From positions 682,001-746,000 of the forward strand of contig NZ_AP024235.1 in the NCBI RefSeq assembly GCF_016756315.1: DNA of 64,000 bases, in the 5' to 3' direction. A model generated the notes under the pieces. It ran no database searches. It saw only the letters and a program-made list of their open reading frames with translations, and was not told the origin of the DNA. Position 1 is the first letter of the stretch, and every line of letters starts with the position of its first letter. Shown piece after piece: positions 26,969-36,000 of the stretch. Origin of the DNA: Alteromonas sp. KC3. GTDB taxonomy: Bacteria; Pseudomonadota; Gammaproteobacteria; Enterobacterales; Alteromonadaceae. The translations under genes and the position numbers were made by a program.

Positions 26969-28711
26969 CTAGGCGTTCTCGGTGCTCGCGCCTAACGGAA
27001 AGCGGATGATGTAGCGAAGGCCTTGTGCTTTTGTGCTGTGAGCCTCAATTTGACCGTTGAGTGACTGGGTAACCAAGTTGTACATAATATGCGTACCCAA
27101 GCCACTCCCACCTTCACCACGTTTGGTGGTGTAGAAAGCATCGAACAGTTTATCAAGTTCTTCTTGAGACAATCCTCGTCCATCGTCACAGTAGTCGATA
27201 ACCACATAACCGTCTTGCTCTGTGACTTCAAGCTTAATAGTGCCAGCGTCTTTATCTTCAAAGCCGTGCGTAATAGAGTTCACTACCATGTTAGTGACGA
27301 TTTGAGCTATGGCGCCCGGTGCGCAATTCACCACAAGGTTTTCTGGGCAATTAACGGTAATGGTATGCTCTGTGTGTTTAAAGCTAGGTTGAAGCGATTG
27401 AATGATTTCTTGAATGTAATCACCGAGTACGAATTCACGAACCGACTCGCTGGTTTGATCCACAGCAACCCGTTTAAAGCTTGCAATTAAGTCAGACGCT
27501 CTTTCAAGGTTATTCAAAAGCAAAAACGCTGTTTGCTCTGCTTCATCAATAAAGCTTGTCATGTTTTTACTGGTAAGACTTTTATCTTCGAAATCTGTTT
27601 TTAAGTTGGTTAAACGCTCTTGTAAAAAACTCGCCGCAGTGACACTAACGCCCAGTGGTGTATTGACATCATGGGCAATGCCAGCAACCAAACCACCAAG
27701 CGATGCCATGCGTTCTGACTCTACTAACTGCTCTTGCGCTTGATGCAGTGTTTCCATCGAACTGGCAAGCTCTTCGTTGCGCTTTCGCAGTTCAGCTTCA
27801 ATATACTGGCGGTTTTCGTTCTCTTGACGTAACTCACGCTGGTGGGCGATCAACTCATCTTTCTGTTGTTCCAAATCCAACATGATTTGTGAAAGTGATG
27901 CTGTTTTTTTCGCTACTTCCTGCTCAAGAATAAGGTTTTGGTCATCTAATTTCTTGTTGGCCAGGGTTAACTCATCTTGTGCATCACGAAGCCGTTTGTT
28001 GGATACAATTAAGTCATCAATAACCTGATTGTAAGACTCTTTAAGTTGGAGTAATTCATTATCATCGTCCAATTTAATGCTGAGCTTACTCTCCTCTGGA
28101 TGTTGAGGGTCGAAGTTGCCCATTTGCTCGGTGATGTTCTGCAAGGGTTCTGACAGCATGGTTCTAAAAGCGGTCATAAACAAAAATACTAGGAAAGTTG
28201 TTTTAACTAACGCGTTGCCAATTAAGAAAAACACACCCACTTCAATACGACTAAATATCGTATCGAAGCTTGAATAGAGGGTTACATCACCAACCGTAGA
28301 TTCACGGCCTGAAAATTTGAACACCAAAGGGAAGCTGTAGCTGAAGACCCCACCTGAGTGATCTTCTATCATTTCTCTATCAACAGGATTGGGGGAGCGC
28401 TGCGCGCGAATACCATATTCCGCAATATAGTTACCATTCTCGCCACGCACTTGTAACCCTTCGACGATAGGTAACGACATCAGACCTTCCGCGATGGCAC
28501 GTACTTGATCGTTATTAAGTTCCCAAAGTGCTCGGGTCAGACTGGATGAAAAGGTATTTTTGAGGGTTTGTAGCTCACCCTCAACATGGTTTTTGGTACT
28601 AAGGTATTCAGTAAAGATCTGCCCGACGGTCACAATCAGTGTCAATGAAAAATACACCGACAGTACTCTCGCTAAGAGTTTCCTAGACAACCCTGTTTTT
28701 ACGGCAGCCAT
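26969..28711 (-). CDS. Membrane sensor histidine kinase
   Basis: The 580-residue protein has a first transmembrane helix near residues 12-33, a periplasmic sensor of about 120 residues, a second helix near 155-180, a long coiled coil (about 215-330) and then a kinase core: GGLVAGIAHDVNTPLGVSVTAASFL with the phospho-acceptor His, an N-box (NMVVNSITHGFED), DDGRGLS and GGSGLGTHIMYNLV. The HDVNTPLG form of the H-box marks the HisKA_4-like group. No response-regulator gene is next to it on the same strand; phoB diverges from it but pairs with phoR. I chose the ATG at 28711 because it directly precedes the first helix; longer in-frame starts reach 28855. Confidence 0.88.
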   Translation of the reverse strand: MAAVKTGLSRKLLARVLSVYFSLTLIVTVGQIFTEYLSTKNHVEGELQTLKNTFSSSLTRALWELNNDQVRAIAEGLMSLPIVEGLQVRGENGNYIAEYGIRAQRSPNPVDREMIEDHSGGVFSYSFPLVFKFSGRESTVGDVTLYSSFDTIFSRIEVGVFFLIGNALVKTTFLVFLFMTAFRTMLSEPLQNITEQMGNFDPQHPEESKLSIKLDDDNELLQLKESYNQVIDDLIVSNKRLRDAQDELTLANKKLDDQNLILEQEVAKKTASLSQIMLDLEQQKDELIAHQRELRQENENRQYIEAELRKRNEELASSMETLHQAQEQLVESERMASLGGLVAGIAHDVNTPLGVSVTAASFLQERLTNLKTDFEDKSLTSKNMTSFIDEAEQTAFLLLNNLERASDLIASFKRVAVDQTSESVREFVLGDYIQEIIQSLQPSFKHTEHTITVNCPENLVVNCAPGAIAQIVTNMVVNSITHGFEDKDAGTIKLEVTEQDGYVVIDYCDDGRGLSQEELDKLFDAFYTTKRGEGGSGLGTHIMYNLVTQSLNGQIEAHSTKAQGLRYIIRFPLGASTENA

Positions 28712-28904
28712 CGATAAACACACCCCTGTTCCAAATCGATTACTCAATACACTCCCAAGAATATGCGTAAACGGTTTAATAAACAAGATTCTGAATATAA
28801 ACTTTTGGTTAAACAATAGTCTAGTTTGTTCAGTCTCGTATTTCTGTAGTGCCACTGCAGTGTTGACAAATTTACGTCTTCAACTTGACACAATTATGTA
28901 ATCG

Positions 28905-28938
28905 TTTTAATAAAACTGTCACAGACCGCATTAATAAT
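28905..28938 (+). promoter_or_regulatory. PhoB box and -10 element of the phoB promoter
   Basis: TTTTAAT-AAAA-CTGTCAC (28905-28922) contains one perfect PhoB half-site (CTGTCAC) and a weaker one 11 bp upstream. After exactly 10 bp comes AATAAT (28933-28938), 5 of 6 to the -10 consensus, the spacing known for Pho promoters, where the box replaces the -35. The TAATAAAACTGTCACAGA stretch (18 bases) is identical to that at the TonB operon promoter. Autoregulation of phoB is usual. Confidence 0.75.
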
Positions 28939-28970
28939 AACGGCGTTTTAACATGACCAGGAAAATATCG

Positions 28971-29660
28971 ATGTCTCGTACAGTGTTGGTGGTTGAGGAC
29001 GAAGCGCCTATCCGTGAAATGCTTAAGTTTGTGCTTGAGCAGTCTGGCTTTAATATTATTGAAGCTGAAGATTTCGACATCGCGCAGGAAAAAATTTGTG
29101 AGCCTTACCCGGATCTCATTCTATTGGATTGGATGCTTCCAGGAGGAAGTGGTGTGCAGTTGGCTAAGAGCCTTAAACAGCACGAGTTCACAAGGGATAT
29201 CCCTGTTATTATGCTAACGGCCCGTGGAGAAGAGGAAGATAAAATCCGCGGTCTAGACGCTGGTGCTGATGATTATGTCACTAAGCCTTTCTCACCGAAA
29301 GAGTTGGTTGCGCGTATTAAAGCAGTAATGCGTCGTGTTACACCGACTTCAAGTGAAGAGCCTATTGAATTTAACGGCCTTAAACTTGAGCCTGTATCCC
29401 ACCGCGTTATGGCAAATGATGAGCCGTTAGACATGGGGCCTACAGAATTTAAATTGCTGCACTTCTTTATGACACACCCAGAACGCGTATATAGCCGTGA
29501 GCTATTACTTGATAATGTATGGGGTACAAACGTGTATGTAGAAGACAGAACGGTAGATGTGCATATTAGGCGTCTTCGCAAAGCTATCTCTCGCCACGGT
29601 CATGATGCTATGATCCAAACAGTGAGAGGAGCGGGTTACCGTTTTTCCACTAAGCTTTAA
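28971..29660 (+). CDS. phoB: Phosphate regulon response regulator PhoB
   Basis: PhoB activates phosphate-starvation genes after phosphorylation by PhoR. The protein has 229 residues, the E. coli length, and nearly the same start ([18 protein letters not shown]). The receiver domain carries the phospho-acceptor Asp in [13 protein letters not shown] and [16 protein letters not shown]; the winged-helix DNA-binding domain includes [21 protein letters not shown] and the recognition helix region [18 protein letters not shown] took the ATG at 28971, preceded by AGGAAA; an in-frame ATG 18 bases earlier is possible. phoR follows after 68 bp. Confidence 0.97.
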   Translation: MSRTVLVVEDEAPIREMLKFVLEQSGFNIIEAEDFDIAQEKICEPYPDLILLDWMLPGGSGVQLAKSLKQHEFTRDIPVIMLTARGEEEDKIRGLDAGADDYVTKPFSPKELVARIKAVMRRVTPTSSEEPIEFNGLKLEPVSHRVMANDEPLDMGPTEFKLLHFFMTHPERVYSRELLLDNVWGTNVYVEDRTVDVHIRRLRKAISRHGHDAMIQTVRGAGYRFSTKL

Positions 29661-29664
29661 GCTT

Positions 29665-29695
29665 GAGGGGATGGGGTGCTGTGCACCATTCCCTT
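29665..29695 (+). other. Hairpin in the phoB-phoR gap
   Basis: GGGGATGGGGTGC and GCACCATTCCC form an imperfect stem around TGT just after the phoB stop. It is not followed by a T run, so it looks like an mRNA-processing or partial-attenuation element and not a full terminator. Confidence 0.4.
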
Positions 29696-29728
29696 GTATT
29701 TACGTCTTACAATAAAACGAGTTAATTC

Positions 29729-31030
29729 ATGTACTACCCATTCTCTTGGTTGAGAAGTTCTTTACGCCTAGTGCTTTTCCTTTTGGTCTTTGCATTGGTG
29801 GGGTGGTACTTGGATGACATGTTAGTGGCTATTGCAGTAGGTGCCACGCTACTTTTGCTGTTTAATTACTGGCATCTGTATAAGCTTAATCGCTGGCTAT
29901 GGCACAGCCGTAAGATGTCGCCTCCCACTGTACGCGGTGTTTGGGAGCACATTTATGAGGGTATTTACTACCTGCAGCGCCGTAATAGAAACAAGCGCAA
30001 AGAGCTCGGTGAACTTGTAAAGCGCTTTCGTGAAGGTTCTGAGGCTCTGCCTGATGCTGCAGTAGTCGTAGATTCGAAAGCCTGTATTATCTGGTGCAAT
30101 CGTCTTGCACGATTAGATCTTGGGCTGAAGTGGCCTCAAGATTCTGGCCGGCGAATTGATAATTTGCTGCGACACCCTGAGTTTATTCAGTATTTCCACG
30201 CGGGTAATTATAAATATCCAATAGAAGTCCCTTCGCCAACCAATCCGAATAAGACGTTTGAATACCGTATAATGCCTTATGGCGACGAGCATCTGCTTTT
30301 AATTGCCAGGGACATTACCCGCGTTTCTCAACTAGAAGAAATGCGGAAGGATTTCGTGGCCAATGTGTCTCACGAACTTAGAACACCCTTAACGGTAATC
30401 AATGGTTATCTGGAAATTTTACCAGTGGACGAAGATTCAGACCCGTTCATGCACAAAGCGATGAAAGAGATGACATCGCAAACACACCGCATGCAAAATC
30501 TTATTGAAGATTTATTGGTTCTATCGCGCATCGAGGCAAGCTCGGAGCGTATTTACGAAAACGTAGTCAATATTCCTGCTGTCTTGTCACAAATTGAACG
30601 AGAAGCACAGGCTTTGAACAAGGAAAAGCAGCATACAATCCACTTTCACATTGACCCAGAGCTTTATGTGTTCGGCGTTGAAACGGAGCTTCGCAGTGCG
30701 TGTTCAAATTTAGTCTTCAATGCTGTGCACTATACGCCACCGGGTGGCGAAATTAATGTGTACTGGCAACGCAAGTCTGATGGCGTGCACTTTTCTGTCA
30801 TCGACAATGGTGATGGTATAGAGCAGAACCATTTAAATAGACTTACCGAGCGATTTTATCGCGTGGATAAGGCCCGCTCTCGAAAGACAGGTGGTTCGGG
30901 ATTAGGTCTGTCCATTGTAAAACATGTACTTAGTCATCATAATTCGCGCTTGGATATTGCTAGTACCCTTGGTGAAGGCAGCAAGTTTTCTTTTGTACTA
31001 GACAGTGAATTAATTGCTGAAAATGTGTAG
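29729..31030 (+). CDS. phoR: Phosphate regulon sensor histidine kinase PhoR
   Basis: The 433-residue protein follows the PhoR plan: two transmembrane segments at the N-terminus (about residues 12-45) with almost no periplasmic loop, a charged linker, a PAS domain (ALPDAAVVVDSKACIIWCN, about 105-195), a HisKA domain with FVANVSHELRTPLTVINGYLEIL, and an ATPase domain with NLVFNAVHYTPPGGEI, DNGDGI and GGSGLGLSIVKHVLSHH. Without a periplasmic sensor it is expected to read the state of the Pst transporter through PhoU; neither pstABC nor phoU is in the window. The next gene follows after 16 bp. Confidence 0.96.
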   Translation: MYYPFSWLRSSLRLVLFLLVFALVGWYLDDMLVAIAVGATLLLLFNYWHLYKLNRWLWHSRKMSPPTVRGVWEHIYEGIYYLQRRNRNKRKELGELVKRFREGSEALPDAAVVVDSKACIIWCNRLARLDLGLKWPQDSGRRIDNLLRHPEFIQYFHAGNYKYPIEVPSPTNPNKTFEYRIMPYGDEHLLLIARDITRVSQLEEMRKDFVANVSHELRTPLTVINGYLEILPVDEDSDPFMHKAMKEMTSQTHRMQNLIEDLLVLSRIEASSERIYENVVNIPAVLSQIEREAQALNKEKQHTIHFHIDPELYVFGVETELRSACSNLVFNAVHYTPPGGEINVYWQRKSDGVHFSVIDNGDGIEQNHLNRLTERFYRVDKARSRKTGGSGLGLSIVKHVLSHHNSRLDIASTLGEGSKFSFVLDSELIAENV

Positions 31031-31046
31031 CAGGGCAGGAGAGTAG

Positions 31047-32072
31047 ATGTCGGATAAAACAAGAAAAAACAAACACGGCTGCCATTGGTTCGCTGCAATT
31101 TTTCTTTTGTTGCCTTTATTTATTCACTCACATGCTCTTGCTACTTACAACACTGCACTAGAGAATCAAAACGCCGCGCAGCAAGCGTATGATGTGCCCC
31201 AGTATGAACGCGTTCCTGGGGTTGCAGGGAAAATATCCTCGGTGGGCTCTGACACCCTCGCTAACTTAATGACCTTTTGGTCGCAAGAATTTAAAACACT
31301 CTATCCGCAAGTTGGCTTTCAAATTCAAGCCTCGGGCTCGTCAACCGCACCTCCAGCGCTTATTGAGGGTACTGCGACTATCGGTCCTATGAGCCGTGAG
31401 TTAAAGCCCAGCGAAATTCGTGATTTCACCCGTGTTCACGGTTACCCACCTACAGTATTGAAAGTGGCCATGGATGCTATCGCTATTTTCGTTGATAGAC
31501 GTAACCCGCTGACCGGAATGACGCTAGAACAGGTGGATGCAGTGTTCTCTGAGACCCGTTATTGTGGTGGTAGTGATAAGATAGAGCGATGGTCTCAACT
31601 TGGCGTGAATGACATAGAATACCGTTCACCCATTCGCTTATATGGTCGTAATTCGGTTTCAGGTACTTACGGGCTCTTTAAGATAATGGCGCTATGTGAT
31701 GGCGACTTTAAGAATACCGTTAACGAACAACCAGGCTCTGCATCAGTGGTGCTATCGGTGGCCAGCGGAACAGGCGCTATTGGCTATGCCGCCTATGGCT
31801 ATAAAACAGCAGGGGTGCGCGCATTGCCATTAGGAGATTCGTTAGATACGCTTATTCCACTTTCCATAGACAGTGTAAGAAATGAGACTTACCCGTTTGC
31901 GCGTTTTCTTTACCTCGTTATCAATAAAAAACCGGGTGAGCCACTACCGACATTGGAGCGAGAATTTCTTCGTTATATTCTTTCGCGGGAAGGCCAGCGA
32001 CAGGTTGTGAGAGATGGTTACTTTCCTATTCGAGACGACGTGCTAGTAAGGCAGCGTCGATTGCTTGAGTAG
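31047..32072 (+). CDS. PstS family phosphate-binding protein
   Basis: The 341-residue protein has a signal peptide (hydrophobic stretch FAAIFLLLPLFIHSHALA) and the phosphate-binding-protein fold: GKISSVGSDTLANLMTFW, FQIQASGSSTAPPALIEGTATIGPMSREL and RLYGRNSVSGTYGLFK, where Ser, Thr, Asp and Arg ligands of phosphate sit in PstS. The usual start of the mature protein differs from the high-affinity E. coli PstS, so ligand specificity may differ. It is encoded 16 bp after phoR and not with a pstCAB set, so it may serve sensing or deliver to a transporter encoded elsewhere. Confidence 0.92.
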   Translation: MSDKTRKNKHGCHWFAAIFLLLPLFIHSHALATYNTALENQNAAQQAYDVPQYERVPGVAGKISSVGSDTLANLMTFWSQEFKTLYPQVGFQIQASGSSTAPPALIEGTATIGPMSRELKPSEIRDFTRVHGYPPTVLKVAMDAIAIFVDRRNPLTGMTLEQVDAVFSETRYCGGSDKIERWSQLGVNDIEYRSPIRLYGRNSVSGTYGLFKIMALCDGDFKNTVNEQPGSASVVLSVASGTGAIGYAAYGYKTAGVRALPLGDSLDTLIPLSIDSVRNETYPFARFLYLVINKKPGEPLPTLEREFLRYILSREGQRQVVRDGYFPIRDDVLVRQRRLLE

Positions 32073-32088
32073 TAAGGTAAAATTACTT

Positions 32089-32889
32089 ATGAGTGCGATG
32101 TCAGCGCAATGGAAACAATGGGTGCTTAAGTGTTTACTTGGTGGTACACCCGTTCAACACATTATTAATACGTTAAGTGAAAATGGCTTTTCTAGTGACA
32201 CTATTCGCAAGGTTTTGGGTAGTAATTTAAACAGTACTCACAAATTTGATGTAGACACCGATTTTTACCAACGTCTAGCCGCAAGTGCAGTAACGCGCAA
32301 CGTTAATGCTAGAGCGCTGGTAAGCCCTAGTGAGCTTCAGTTATATAGCATCGAAAACTTCTTAAGTGCTAACGAGTGTGATGCCATTGTTAACTTATCG
32401 AAAGATAGATTGGCGCCGTCAAAGTTAGCTGGTGCGTCAAGTGCAGACAACATTCGTACTTCCTCAACCTGTGAATTAGCGTTTATCGATAACGAATTGG
32501 TAACAGAAATTGATGCGCGCATTGTGAGCACACTTCAGTTAGGCGTAGGAGAGCGCGAAGTTATTCAAGCGCAACATTACAACGAAGGTGAATATTACAA
32601 GCCTCATTACGATTTCTTTCCGCCCGGCACGTCACAGTATATTGAGCATTGTGCTACACGGGGGCAGCGCAGCTGGACGTGTATGGTATATCTTAACGAT
32701 GACTGTAGCGGCGGTCACACGCGATTTACCAAACTCAATATAGCTATTCAACCGCGCAAAGGAATGGCGCTGTTTTGGAATAATTTATTGGCCAATGGCG
32801 ACCCTAATACCAATAGCATTCATTTTGCCGAACCTGTCCTAAACGGTCATAAAACTGTCATAACTAAGTGGTTTAGAACAAAAAATTAG
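32089..32889 (+). CDS. Prolyl 4-hydroxylase-like 2-oxoglutarate/Fe(II) dioxygenase
   Basis: The 266-residue protein has a C-terminal P4H-type double-stranded beta-helix. Iron ligands are seen in YYKPHYDFF (HxD) and NSIHFAEPV (distal His); the 2-oxoglutarate-binding Lys is in NGHKTVITKWF. FLSANECDAIV and WTCMVYLNDDCSGGHTRF are further family signatures. An N-terminal helical segment of about 80 residues is not recognised. Substrates of bacterial P4H proteins are mostly unknown; some modify EF-Tu. I took the ATG at 32089, preceded by AAGG; an in-frame TTG at 32065 overlaps the previous gene. It is the last gene of the phoBR unit, an unexpected partner. Confidence 0.9.
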   Translation: MSAMSAQWKQWVLKCLLGGTPVQHIINTLSENGFSSDTIRKVLGSNLNSTHKFDVDTDFYQRLAASAVTRNVNARALVSPSELQLYSIENFLSANECDAIVNLSKDRLAPSKLAGASSADNIRTSSTCELAFIDNELVTEIDARIVSTLQLGVGEREVIQAQHYNEGEYYKPHYDFFPPGTSQYIEHCATRGQRSWTCMVYLNDDCSGGHTRFTKLNIAIQPRKGMALFWNNLLANGDPNTNSIHFAEPVLNGHKTVITKWFRTKN

Positions 32890-33017
32890 CGAAAATAACG
32901 CATGAAGTCTGTTTGTTATTTGTTCTAATATTTTTCATGCTATTGTTTTTTAATAACTTTGTTTGTCATTTAGACTAAACTTCAAAAAGTTCAAATAAAA
33001 TCACTAAGTTTTTTGTT

Positions 33018-33051
33018 TTGTAACAAAAATGTCACTGATCTCCTTTAACCT
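33018..33051 (+). promoter_or_regulatory. PhoB box and -10 element upstream of repeat lipoprotein gene
   Basis: TTGTAAC-AAAA-ATGTCAC (33018-33035) matches the two 7-base PhoB half-sites at 5 and 6 positions, with the proper 11-bp period. After exactly 10 bp follows TAACCT (33046-33051), a TAnnnT -10. The box agrees in 17 of 21 positions with that at 40055. The start codon is 45 bp after the -10. Confidence 0.65.
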
Positions 33052-33095
33052 CTACGAAACCTTAAAATCCGTACTAAATTAATCTGGAGAATTTA

Positions 33096-36000
33096 ATGGA
33101 AATTCGTAACTTATTTAAGGTAAGTGCAATCACGACTGCACTTGTCCTTGCAGGCTGCGGCGGTGATATCAATATTAATGAAGGTGATGAGGTTGTAGCG
33201 CCAACTACACCAACAACTCCAACTACACCAACAACACCTACTACGCCAACAACGCCTGACGTAGATACGCCTTTTACTTTGGGCCTAGCTACTGACGTTT
33301 CAAGCGAATTCTCAGCGACAATTACAGACAAGCCTGTTTACCGTTTAGATACAGACCTAACGATTACACAGGACATGACACTTACCAACGATGCGCACTG
33401 GATCATCAAAGGTCGTACCGCAGTGGGTAACGACAACGCAGATGCTGCTGTGCTTACAATTCAAGAAGGTACAACAATCATCGGTGAAGACGGTGATGAT
33501 TTCCTAGTTGTTCGTCGTGGTTCGCAGATTGATGCATCCGGTACATCATCAGCACCTATCGTTATGACATCGGTTCAAGATGTTACTGGTGAAGAGACGT
33601 CTATCGGCCAGTGGGGTGGTGTTGTACTACTTGGTAACGCACCAACAAACCTATGTAACACAGGTGACGACGATACTACGTCTGACGACGAGTTAGCGAA
33701 CTGTGGTGTTTCAGCTGAAGGTGATGCCGGTCTTTATGGTGGTAACAACCCAGAAGACAATTCAGGTACCCTTGAGTACGTTGTTGTTAAGCACGCGGGT
33801 AAAGCACTAGCGTCTGGCGACGAGCTTAACGGTATTTCATTTGCGGGTATCGGTTCAGGTACTACTGTTAACTACATTCAGGTTCACCAAAACCTTGATG
33901 ACGGTATCGAGTTCTTCGGTGGTACAGTAAGTGTAAGCAACGTTGTTCTTACTGATATCGGTGATGATTCTCTAGATTGGTCTTTCGGTTGGACTGGTAG
34001 CGCAACTAACGTATACATTCAGCAGTCAGCTGACGGTGGCGATAACGCAATCGAAGCAGACAACAACGAAGACAACCCTTCATGGTTGCCACTGACTAAG
34101 CCTACTATCTCTAACGTAACTATCGTAAGTGCTGATGGCACAAACGGTGTACGTCTACGTAACGGTACTGCTGGTGTACTCTCTAACGTATTAGTGACAG
34201 GTTCTGCTTTAGCAAATAACTGTCTACGCGTTAACGGTGACGAAGCAATTGCTAACGCTGAGTCAGGTGAGCTTGCTATCACTGATTCAATCGTAGCATG
34301 TGAGACGCCAGCAAATAACTTTGGCTCTGACACCATTGGCGGTGAATCAACACAAGCATGGTTCGAAGGTCAATCAGGCAACAGCACATTAGCTGCTTCT
34401 GCACTTCTACTTGAAGACAATGGTTACTTCCCTACGGCAGCTTCTCCATTAGCGCTGGGTGGCGGTCAATACATTGGCGCATTCAACCCTAACGGCAGTG
34501 ACTGGACTGTAGGTTGGACAGTTGGTGTTAATGGTGGTTTCCCAACTAACGTTCAAAACGCATTTGAGCAAGGTCTAGCAACAGACGTATCTGCCGACTT
34601 CGCTGATTTCGACAAGCCAGTATACGAAGTTGCTGCTGACACAACGTTCACTGCTGACGTTACTTTCACTAACGATGCATACTGGCTAATTAAAGGCCGT
34701 ACTGCGGTAGGTAACGACAACGCGGACAGCGCGACACTATTTATCGAGCAAGGTACTACTATCTTCGGTGAGCAGGGTGACGACTTCCTAGTTGTTCGTC
34801 GTGGCTCAATGATTGAAGCAAACGGTACTGCAAGTGCGCCAATCACATTCACTTCTGTGCAAGACCTGACAGGTGACGAAACAGGTATCGGTCAATGGGG
34901 TGGTATTGTACTTCTAGGTAATGCACCGACTAACCTATGTAACACAGGTGACGATTCAGATACGTCTGAAGCAGAACTTACTGCTTGTGGTGTTGCAGCT
35001 GAAGGTGATGCGGGTCTTTACGGTGGTAACAACCCAGAAGACAGCACAGGTTCACTTCGCTATGTTGTTGTTAAGCATGCAGGTCGTGCACTAGCAGCCG
35101 GTGATGAACTAAACGGTATTTCATTTGCAGGTATCGGTTCTGGCACTAAAGTTGAGTACATCCAAGTACACCAAAACCTTGACGATGGTATCGAGTTCTT
35201 CGGTGGTACAGTTAGCGTACGTAACGTAGTACTCACTGATATCGGTGATGACTCACTAGATTGGTCTTTCGGTTGGACAGGTAACGCACAAAACGTTTAC
35301 ATCCAACAGTCTGCAGCGGGCGGCGATAACGCGATTGAAGCGGATAACAACGAAGACAACCCAGCTTGGTTGCCTTTAACTAAGCCTACTATCTCTAACG
35401 TGACTATCGTTGGTGCTGATACAACTAACGGTGTTCGCCTACGTAACGGTACTGCAGGTAATATCCGCAACCTAGTTGTTACTGCAGGTGAAGGCTATTC
35501 AAACTGCTTACGTGTTAACGGCGACGAGTCAATTGCTAACGCGGTATCTGGTGAGCTTTCGGTAGAAAACTCAGTTGTAGCGTGTGAAGCAGGTGCTAAC
35601 TTCGGTTCTGATACAATTGGCGGCGGTACAACGCAAGCATGGTTTGAAGGGCAAGACGGCAACAGCGTATTAACTGCTGATGCATTAATGCTATCTACTG
35701 ACGGCTTCACGCCTCGCTCTGGTTCGCCACTTCTAGGTAACGGTGCAGATGTTTCAGAAGAGAACGACTTCTTCGTAGCAACTGATTACATCGGTGCATT
35801 TGACGGCGACAATAACTGGATGGAAGGTTGGACCGTTGCAGTTAACGACACAATTCCAGCTGAAGTGACTAACGCATTTGCGCAAAACTTAGCAACTGAT
35901 GTGTCTGCAAGCTTCCCAACAATTACTGATAAGCCAGTATATCAACTAGCTGCTGACACAGTATTTACCTCTGATGTGTCGTTTACAAACGATGCTCACT

